This document shows positions 39,861 to 45,726 of a DNA stretch of 45,726 nt, piece after piece (within the stretch, counting starts at the first letter, position 1; each line of letters begins with the position of its first letter). The notes below the pieces were generated by a model. The model was not told the DNA's origin, made no database searches, and worked only from the letters and a program-made list of their open reading frames with translations. The stretch spans positions 1 to 45,726 of the forward strand of contig FNZT01000020.1 of NCBI GenBank assembly GCA_900109435.1, given 5' to 3'. The translations under genes and the position numbers were made by a program. The DNA is from Ruminococcus sp. YRD2003 (lineage in GTDB: Bacteria > Bacillota > Clostridia > Oscillospirales > Ruminococcaceae).

Positions 39861-40673
39861 TCAGCACTTTTCAGCGTAATCGGTACCTGCAATGAAGTAC
39901 GTGATATTAGCGTTCGGGTCGCTCATGGGTCTTACGCCGACCTTGAAAGCGTAGCTGAGCTTATCATAGTCATAGTTCACAAAGTCGCAGCTTACTATCA
40001 ATCCGTCAGCGAAACCGGAAGCAGCGATAGCGTTCTGACCAGCCTGCTGGCTTGCGAAAGCGAATCTGTGCTCGGCGGAATCATAGTAATGCTCCCATTC
40101 TTCCTTGGTAAGGCTGTCCTGTTTGCTGATCCACTCGCCCTCAGTCATAGCGAAGTTCTCGCCTGCGATGTAGTACCAAGCAGCAGCATTCGCGTTGTCG
40201 ACGGGAATGATACCGAAGCGATAAGCAGCCGAGCCGTCGCTTGTCTGAACAGTCTCCGAGCTTACAATCCTGCCGTTACCGCCCGCGTAAGCGATCGCAT
40301 TGTCGGCAGCCGCCTGCTCTGCGGAGGAAGCAGCCTTGTATGCGGGAGCAGCCTGCTGAACGGGAGCCTGAGCTGCGGGCTGCTGTGTATATGAAGCAGT
40401 ATTTGTATCAGCGTTGTAGGAAATGACATCGTTGTTGCTGAGCGCAGCAGCGTTTGCGTTCTGCTCTGCCGACTTTGCGGGAGCGGTCACAGCCGTCTCT
40501 GTTGTCACAGCGGCATTGTCAGTCTGAACAGCCTCCGTGGTCTGAACAGTCTGTGCTGCGGGCTGTACCTTACCTGCGTCCTTTGATGTCTCAACTGCAC
40601 GTCCGCAGCCTGTCAGTGCGATAGCACCGAGGATAGAAGCGATAGCGATTACTGTGAACTTACCTGTTTTCAT
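39861..40673 (-). CDS. Lipoprotein with two PepSY-like repeats
   Basis: About 270 residues starting at the ATG at 40673 behind AAAGGAG. The lipobox is IALTGC near residue 22, so it should be a lipid-anchored surface protein. Residues about 30-120 are a low-complexity linker rich in Ala, Thr, Gln and Val. The C-terminal part has two copies of a PepSY-like unit: one with NAIAYAGGNGRIVSSE...YRFGIIP...WYYIAGENF and one with NAIAASGFADGLIVSCD...YAFKVGVRP...TYFIAGTDY. PepSY domains often inhibit or chaperone secreted proteases; a role here is speculative. The repeats are diverged, so the duplication is old. Confidence 0.8.
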   Translation of the reverse strand: MKTGKFTVIAIASILGAIALTGCGRAVETSKDAGKVQPAAQTVQTTEAVQTDNAAVTTETAVTAPAKSAEQNANAAALSNNDVISYNADTNTASYTQQPAAQAPVQQAAPAYKAASSAEQAAADNAIAYAGGNGRIVSSETVQTSDGSAAYRFGIIPVDNANAAAWYYIAGENFAMTEGEWISKQDSLTKEEWEHYYDSAEHRFAFASQQAGQNAIAASGFADGLIVSCDFVNYDYDKLSYAFKVGVRPMSDPNANITYFIAGTDYAEKC

Positions 40674-40742
40674 GATTGATTTCTCCTTTATCATTACGAT
40701 TTAATAACATTTTTCTGAGGGGCTTTCCCCTTCCGTGATTAC

Positions 40743-40771
40743 ATAATACCACGGATACGCGAGAGAATCAA
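40743..40771 (-). promoter_or_regulatory. Promoter of the lipoprotein gene
   Basis: Minus strand: TTGATT (40766-40771), 17-bp spacer, TATTAT (40743-40748). The leader contains a small GGGG/CCCC hairpin. Confidence 0.7.
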
Positions 40772-40791
40772 TATTCAATAATTCCCCGAAA

Positions 40792-40836
40792 CGTAGCCTA
40801 AACTACGCATTTTTGCGAGGTGTAGTTTAGGCTACG
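40792..40836. promoter_or_regulatory. Nested double dyad upstream of the lipoprotein promoter
   Basis: Perfect 15-bp inverted repeat: CGTAGCCTAAACTAC (40792-40806) and GTAGTTTAGGCTACG (40822-40836), with a 15-nt spacer. Each arm is itself a near-dyad (GTAG, six bases, CTAC), so the site looks like two operator copies facing each other. It lies 21 bp upstream of the -35. An activator or repressor site is more likely than a terminator because no U-tract follows. I do not recognise the regulator. Confidence 0.6.
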
Positions 40837-40926
40837 GAAACCGTTGAAACTGTAAAAAAACTATTCGGGGCAGCCGTCCCCTGCAAGCACACCATACACA
40901 GGAGAGCCGCGCCGCAGGAGCGTGAG

Positions 40927-40946
40927 CCCCCCCGCCCGCACCCCCC
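40927..40946 (-). other. C-rich tract (G-quadruplex potential on the minus strand)
   Basis: Cytosine runs of seven, three and six separated by G and GCA give four or more G-runs on the minus strand with short loops. The tract is compositionally unlike the surrounding DNA (about 40880-40975 is GC-rich and shows no gene). Whether it forms a structure in the cell is unknown. Confidence 0.4.
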
Positions 40947-41001
40947 GCAAAGCTCCGCCCGCATCAGGCAAGCGGATAATCAGATAAATCAGCAAATTTC
41001 A

Positions 41002-41030
41002 TTGACATTTCGGAAGAAAAGTTATATACT
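41002..41030 (+). promoter_or_regulatory. Promoter of the GH9 gene
   Basis: Perfect TTGACA (41002-41007), 17-bp spacer, TATACT (41025-41030). The full MITE-like copy 2 starts 20 bp after the -10, so it is expected to be the first thing transcribed. Between it and the gene (41226-41354) there is only a small hairpin (GGCTTTG / CAAAGCC) and the ribosome binding site. Confidence 0.75.
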
Positions 41031-41049
41031 ATTATTATACAACCATTCA

Positions 41050-41221
41050 GGCAATACCGCACAAAGCTTGTGCTGGAGATGCGCCGACAGATTTTTCGTC
41101 AGATTGTATAGAAATTCCGCAGGCATACTGACGTATGTCAAGGGATTTCTGTGCAAGATGACGGAAAATATGCAAGCATATCCAGTACAAAGCCTTCAGG
41201 CGGGCTTTGTGCGGTGTTGCC
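41050..41221. mobile_element. MITE-like element, full copy 2 (172 bp)
   Basis: Same length and ends as the copy at 35457-35628, with about four base differences. The flanking direct repeat is TTCA (41046-41049 and 41222-41225), different from that of copy 1 (TTTA), which is what independent insertion with a 4-bp duplication predicts. One of the differences restores a pair in the long hairpin. It separates the GH9 promoter from the GH9 gene. Confidence 0.88.
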
Positions 41222-41354
41222 TTCAATGTGTTGAGCATTGAAGATTGTTATGAAGGATAGGAACAAAACGGCTTTGTATCAGTCAGGCATCAAAGCCAAC
41301 TCTTGCTCTTTATAAGATGAAAAGGAGCATATCTGAAAACAGGGGTGAATTATA

Positions 41355-44300
41355 GTGAAGAAAGCAAAAAGGACATTAATGAAAGCAGTCACAGGCAGCC
41401 TTATGGCAGCAGTCATGGCAGCTTCTTCCGCAGCAGGAGTGCTTGCCCCCATGAGCGCAAATGCAGACGAACTGCTCGGAGCCACGGACTTCGACGACGG
41501 CGTCGGTCTCCCGTGGCACACCTGCGAGACAAGCCCTGCCCGACAGACATTCGACATTGTTGACGGAGCCTACACGATCCGTATCCTCAACAATTACGGC
41601 GGCGAAGGAAGATGGGACCTGCAATTCCGTCACAGGGGCATTCATCTCACACTTGGGCACAGATACCATATCCACGCAGAGATAACGCCGTCCGAAGACG
41701 GATACATCTATTCGTCCATCGGTAACTACGCGGGCGACCTCGAATACTGGAACGATACGGGCAGCGGAGACTGGAAGGCGTCAAAGCTTACAAAGGGCGA
41801 GACATTCATCATTGATACCGACTTCACAGCAGGCAAAGGACCTTCCGCCATGCAGGAAGGACCTGCTCAGTGGATGTTTGCGTATGCCTGCGACAAGGGT
41901 GCATCGAGCGAAGCGATGTACGGAATGACGGAAACAGGGATGCCCAACGGCTCCATGCTGATATTTGATAATATGTCACTTCAGGACCTTGACGGCTCGG
42001 GTGATGAGCCGAACATTACAGAGTACGGGGTGATACGACCGAAGTCGAATGTCCGCCTCAATCAGGTCGGCTATTACAATGGGCTCAGAAAGGTGGCGTC
42101 ATACACCACAGACGCTCGCGTTCCGCTTGAATTCGACGTCTTTGATGCTTCGGGGAAGTCCGTATACCACGGAACATCCACGGTCATCTCAAACGACTAC
42201 GATTCGGGCACTCCCAAGGATACTACCGTAAAAAACATCGGCGGAAATCCTGCTATCAAATATAAGGACAGCGGCACATACGTTCATATTCTGGACTTTT
42301 CGGAATTGGAGAAAACAGGTGACGGATACTATATTATAGTAAAGGACGATACGGGGGTATCAGGTACCCGCAGCGGAGCGGAAGAGAAGGCGTTCGACAC
42401 AGAGGTCACAGGCGACAAGGTAATGTGGACGAACCGCAAGACAGGCATACAGTACCAGATGAACAAGTCACATCCTTTCAGCATATCCGACACTGTCTAT
42501 GACGGACTTCTCCGCGACTCCATGAGCTATTTCTACCAGAACCGCTCAGGCGTCCCGATAGAGGCAAAGTACATCATCAGCGACAATGCTGCTTCTCTTG
42601 CTCACGACCGTTACGGTCATGCTCCTGACACAGCATACGTCCAGCCGAATTGGGTAAAGTATTACACAAATGAATTCGACGGCGACAAGGCCTACAAGAT
42701 AACAGCCACAAACGGCTGGTACGAATCAGGCAACCACAGCAAAAACGTTGTCAGCGGAGGCATATCCGTCTGGACGCTCCAGAATATGTATGAGATGTCA
42801 AAGCATCTCGGCTCGGATGAGAAGTGGGAAGACGGCAAGTCAATACTCATCCCGCAGGACAAGAACAACGCCAAGGGCTCACCCGATGTACTTGACGAGG
42901 CGCGTGTCGAGCTCGAGTGGATGTTTGACATGATGGTAAAGCCCGACGACCCGTACTTCGGCGAGGACGCAGGACTTGTATATCACAGTATACAGGACCA
43001 TAAATGGACAGGCATTGCTATCCGCGCATGGGATTATGAAGGCTTCGGCACGCCGACACGCATAGTCAAGCCGCCCACGTATTCCGCAACATTCAATATG
43101 GTCGCCTGTGCCGCTCAGGCAGCGCGTCTGTGGAAAGATATAGACGATGAATTTGCCGCGAAGTGCCTTGAAAATGCAGAGACAGGACTTGCTGCCGCGG
43201 AAAAGCTGCAAGCGAACTGGTACGACAAGAACGGGACATCCGCCGAGCAGGACGACGTCACAGGCATGAACAACAGGGAGGGCGACGTATATTTCGCTCC
43301 TCTCGACCAGGCAATGCAAGGCGAGCTCTACGGCGACACCTACGTAACAGACGAATACTACTGGGCACTCTGCGAGCTCTTCGCCACAACAGGCGCCCCC
43401 GAGTATTACGACAAGCTCAAGGTCTACAGGAACCTCAACGACGCCATGGGACAGGACAAGGCTTTCGGGCTCACGACCAATATCACGGGCGGCGAGAACA
43501 GCGGTTCATTCAGCTCATTCAACTGGGGCTGTACAGCAGGTCTCGGAACGCTGTCGCTTTACCTCAATGATGACCAGCTCAATGCCGAAGACGCAGCGGC
43601 AGTAAAGAATTCGATATGCAAGGCAGCCGATACGTACATTTATCAGGAAAATATCTCGGGTATGGGTATACCCTATGTCGGCATTAATTATGTTGATTAC
43701 ATAAGCGGCGGTATCGTCGAACCAATTGAATTATCGGGCTATGAATTCGGCTCAAATTCATACGTAGTAAACAACGCGATAGTAATGGCATATGCCTACG
43801 ACGCCGCCATGTCTTCCAAATATCTCAGCGGAGCGTCGATTGCCATGGACTACATCTTCGGACGCAACGGCAACGATTTCTCTTATGTGTCGGGTTACGG
43901 CGACGTGGAATCGGGCTCGGTGATGCAGTATCCCCACCACAGATACTGGGCTAACGGCATTTCCCCCGAATACCCGAAGGCGCCCTCGGGCGTACTGTGC
44001 GGAGGTCCGTATGTCGGGGCATATGATGATTATATCCGCGGCACGGGATATAGGAGAGGCACACTCGCAAGCCAGAAGTGCTATGTAGACTCAGGCGAAG
44101 CGTGGTCTGTGAACGAGACCGCACTCAACTGGAACGCATCGCTTGCGTGGATAACTTCCTACCTTGAAGATGTAGCCCCGAGCGTCGGCCCCATACCGCC
44201 CGTAACGACCACTACCTCGACTTCGACCTCAGGGATCGCAGGAACGTCATTATACGGTGATGCCAATTCAGACGGAAAGGTAACTGTCGCAGATGCGACC

Positions 44301-44510
44301 GCCATACTCCAGTATATAGCCAACAAGGACAAATACGACCTCAAACCGCAGGGCAAGGTCAACGCAGACATTGTAGACAAAGGCGACGGAGTGACACCAA
44401 AGGATGCATTGGCTATCCGTATGATCGACGCAAAGACCATCAGCGCGGCAGACCTTCCGATAACATCGGAAAAGATGAGCCTGCTCTCAAACGATCGGAA
44501 GAACAGCTGA
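41355..44510 (+). CDS. Cellulosomal GH9-family protein (CBM4-like, Ig-like, GH9, dockerin) with altered catalytic Asp motif
   Basis: A 1051-residue secreted protein starting at a GTG behind AGGGGTGA. The signal peptide ends near SANA. A CBM4-type beta-sandwich follows (WDLQFRHRGIHLTLGHRYHI, about 45-210), then the N-terminal Ig-like domain of GH9 enzymes (RLNQVGYYNGLRKVA, about 235-345) and the GH9 (alpha/alpha)6 domain (about 385-955). YPHHRYW (His861, His862, Arg863) and the catalytic-acid segment VNETALNWNA (Glu921) are conserved. The catalytic-base segment, DAGDH in the family, reads ESGNH here (Glu457, Asn460). A Thr/Ser linker leads to a dockerin of another type (GDANSDGKVTVADATAILQYI and GDGVTPKDALAIRM). 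Activity is therefore uncertain. The MITE-like copy 2 lies in its leader. Confidence 0.93.
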   Translation: MKKAKRTLMKAVTGSLMAAVMAASSAAGVLAPMSANADELLGATDFDDGVGLPWHTCETSPARQTFDIVDGAYTIRILNNYGGEGRWDLQFRHRGIHLTLGHRYHIHAEITPSEDGYIYSSIGNYAGDLEYWNDTGSGDWKASKLTKGETFIIDTDFTAGKGPSAMQEGPAQWMFAYACDKGASSEAMYGMTETGMPNGSMLIFDNMSLQDLDGSGDEPNITEYGVIRPKSNVRLNQVGYYNGLRKVASYTTDARVPLEFDVFDASGKSVYHGTSTVISNDYDSGTPKDTTVKNIGGNPAIKYKDSGTYVHILDFSELEKTGDGYYIIVKDDTGVSGTRSGAEEKAFDTEVTGDKVMWTNRKTGIQYQMNKSHPFSISDTVYDGLLRDSMSYFYQNRSGVPIEAKYIISDNAASLAHDRYGHAPDTAYVQPNWVKYYTNEFDGDKAYKITATNGWYESGNHSKNVVSGGISVWTLQNMYEMSKHLGSDEKWEDGKSILIPQDKNNAKGSPDVLDEARVELEWMFDMMVKPDDPYFGEDAGLVYHSIQDHKWTGIAIRAWDYEGFGTPTRIVKPPTYSATFNMVACAAQAARLWKDIDDEFAAKCLENAETGLAAAEKLQANWYDKNGTSAEQDDVTGMNNREGDVYFAPLDQAMQGELYGDTYVTDEYYWALCELFATTGAPEYYDKLKVYRNLNDAMGQDKAFGLTTNITGGENSGSFSSFNWGCTAGLGTLSLYLNDDQLNAEDAAAVKNSICKAADTYIYQENISGMGIPYVGINYVDYISGGIVEPIELSGYEFGSNSYVVNNAIVMAYAYDAAMSSKYLSGASIAMDYIFGRNGNDFSYVSGYGDVESGSVMQYPHHRYWANGISPEYPKAPSGVLCGGPYVGAYDDYIRGTGYRRGTLASQKCYVDSGEAWSVNETALNWNASLAWITSYLEDVAPSVGPIPPVTTTTSTSTSGIAGTSLYGDANSDGKVTVADATAILQYIANKDKYDLKPQGKVNADIVDKGDGVTPKDALAIRMIDAKTISAADLPITSEKMSLLSNDRKNS

Positions 44511-44531
44511 ATATCGGCACGCTATCCTTTA

Positions 44532-44547
44532 GGCAACACCGCACAAA
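44532..44547. mobile_element. MITE-like element, single terminal repeat
   Basis: GGCAACACCGCACAAA, preceded by TTTA, equals the right terminal repeat of the full copies read on the opposite strand. The other end is not found in the following 180 bp, so this is a remnant. Like the full copies, it lies in the region just upstream of a secreted-enzyme gene. Confidence 0.6.
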
Positions 44548-44653
44548 CATTACCAATTGATTTAATAAATGTCCGTACAAATTTACAAAAAACTGTATTT
44601 TGTCCACCATTCTTTCAAAAAAGGGGTTTCCCGAATCGCTTGTATGCTGTATT

Positions 44654-44659
44654 ATAATA
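44654..44659 (+). promoter_or_regulatory. -10 box of the GH30 gene
   Basis: A perfect TATAAT, but no recognisable -35 at 17 bp; an activator may be needed. The leader to the ATG at 44711 is about 45 nt and includes CAAGGAGG. Confidence 0.5.
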
Positions 44660-44710
44660 GAAGGGATGTTTATTGTACATACAATCGCCAAATTCAAGGA
44701 GGAATCAGAA

Positions 44711-45726
44711 ATGAGCAAGATCAGAGCAATAAAGTCTGTGCTTGCGGGAATGCTTGCAGGAACAATGGTATTTTCGGCGGCATCGGTATTCCCGACAGGC
44801 ACATTCACACAGGAGCTCGACGCAAATGCGGCGGGAGCCTGCACTATCAACACAAACAAGCTGTACCAGCGTATCCGCGGCTTCGGAGGAATGAACCATC
44901 CCGAGTGGCAGAGCTACAACGCGCAGAACGGAGCTCCGGGAGACATGACAGCAGCGCAGGTACAGACAGCATTCGGCAACGGAGCCAACGAGCTCGGCCT
45001 CACAATACTCCGTATCTTTGTCAGCGACCAGCAGAACGCATGGAACAATGCGATACCCACCGCTCAGAGAGCATCCGCGCTCGGAGCCACAGTCTTTGCG
45101 ACACCGTGGAACCCGCCTGCTTCGATGAGAAGCAACGGTTCTGGCGGACCTCGCGGAGGTCAGTACGTCCTCAATAACGGCGCGGAAGCGAACTACGCAA
45201 AGCACCTCAACGACTTCATCAAGTTCTGCAACAGCAAGGGAGTAGAGCTCAACTCCATCTCTGTACAGAACGAGCCTGACTGGTCGGGCGAGTGGACATA
45301 CTGGGCACCCTCACGCTGTGCCTCATTCCTCGCAAACTACGGCAAGACCGTAACCGCAGGCACCAACACCAAGATGATGTCGCCCGAGAGCTTCAGCTAC
45401 AGCAAGGACTACTACAACGCTATCCTGAACGACTCGAAGGCTATGGCGAACTGCGATATGTTCGGAACCCACTTCTACGGCACACAGCGCAGCGCCATGG
45501 ACTTCCCCGCACTCGAAAACTGCGGCAAGGAGATATGGATGACCGAGGTATACGTACCGAACTCGGACGCCAACTCGGCAGACCGCTGGCCCGAGGGCGT
45601 TGCAGTTGCGGAGAACATCCACAACGCAATGGTTGTCGGAAACATGAACGCGTACGTTTGGTGGTATATCCGCCGTCAGTACAGCCCGATGTGGGACACA
45701 GGCAAGATATCCAAGAGAGGCTATGC
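44711..45726 (+). CDS. GH30-family glucuronoxylanase (3' end outside window)
   Basis: The frame starts at an ATG behind AAGGAGG and is still open at the window end (338 codons seen). A signal peptide (residues 1-40, ending DANA) precedes the catalytic barrel. RIRGFGGMNHPEW opens the GH30 domain; the acid/base Glu188 lies in SVQNEPDW and the nucleophile Glu279 in IWMTEVYVP. YVWWYIRRQYSP is the segment that binds the 4-O-methylglucuronate side chain in GH30_8 xylanases, which points to a glucuronoxylan endo-xylanase. A dockerin may follow outside the window. With the GH9 gene it forms a plant-cell-wall hydrolase pair in the same direction. Confidence 0.92.
   Translation, partial: MSKIRAIKSVLAGMLAGTMVFSAASVFPTGTFTQELDANAAGACTINTNKLYQRIRGFGGMNHPEWQSYNAQNGAPGDMTAAQVQTAFGNGANELGLTILRIFVSDQQNAWNNAIPTAQRASALGATVFATPWNPPASMRSNGSGGPRGGQYVLNNGAEANYAKHLNDFIKFCNSKGVELNSISVQNEPDWSGEWTYWAPSRCASFLANYGKTVTAGTNTKMMSPESFSYSKDYYNAILNDSKAMANCDMFGTHFYGTQRSAMDFPALENCGKEIWMTEVYVPNSDANSADRWPEGVAVAENIHNAMVVGNMNAYVWWYIRRQYSPMWDTGKISKRGY

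Noticed and set aside
44569..45177. 202-codon plus-strand ORF over the start of the GH30 gene
   Set aside because: The +1 frame from 44711 gives a signal peptide and clear GH30 motifs; the other frame is Arg/Cys-rich and does not look like protein.

Overview
The window looks like a chromosomal segment of a fibre-degrading anaerobic Firmicute, most likely a Ruminococcus. The main reasons are several secreted carbohydrate-active enzymes that end in dockerin modules (cellulosome assembly), an oxygen-independent (Cbi-type) cobalamin pathway, Gram-positive promoters and ribosome binding sites, and low-to-moderate GC. I do not assign a species.

Region 1 (1-15040): the end of an IS110-type transposase on the plus strand faces a cobalamin riboswitch on the minus strand (aptamer about 478-645, with its own promoter and a terminator platform). 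Next comes a 16-gene minus-strand operon (14980 down to 747): cbiD-cbiF-cbiG-cbiH-cbiJ-cbiET-cbiA-cobT-cobU-cobS-(cobU-like)-cobC-cbiB-cobD-cbiP-cbiC. Almost every junction is an ATGA or similar overlap. The set covers most of corrin ring contraction, amidation, aminopropanol attachment and nucleotide-loop assembly. CbiL, a cobaltochelatase (CbiK/CbiX), a cob(I)alamin adenosyltransferase and cobalt uptake genes are absent. The riboswitch lies downstream of the operon and points away from it, towards the IS.

Region 2 (15112-17911): remnant of a mobile element, with a large serine recombinase, small accessory ORFs (two related to each other) and what looks like a relaxase C-terminal scrap. It abuts a beheaded dockerin gene. 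Region 3 (18062-23193): a prolyl-tRNA editing protein, a DUF4143 AAA ATPase, a membrane-anchored subtilase and a NERD-domain ORF that is probably truncated.

Region 4 (23256-34240) is a pectin locus. A PL1-type pectate lyase and a DUF6055-like HExxH protein, both with dockerins, are divergent from a large regulator (sugar-binding domain plus AraC HTH). A PL11 rhamnogalacturonan lyase with a dockerin follows the regulator. The pectate-lyase and rhamnogalacturonan-lyase promoters share a conserved block just upstream of the -35, made of two direct half-sites 21 bp apart. This is the expected layout for an AraC-type activator, so the locus can be read as a self-contained regulon.

Region 5 (34275-40836): a STAS-kinase fusion, an alpha/beta hydrolase, a dockerin-bearing SGNH esterase, a truncated sugar-binding regulator, an AraC regulator and a lipoprotein with two PepSY-like repeats whose promoter carries a striking double dyad. 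Region 6 (41002-45726): a GH9 protein with a different dockerin type and a substituted catalytic aspartate motif, then the start of a GH30 glucuronoxylanase that runs off the window.

A family of MITE-like elements runs through regions 5 and 6. There are two near-identical 172-bp copies flanked by 4-bp target duplications, one 46-bp deletion derivative and one single end. Both full copies lie between a promoter and its gene, so they should be transcribed as large hairpins in the 5' leaders.
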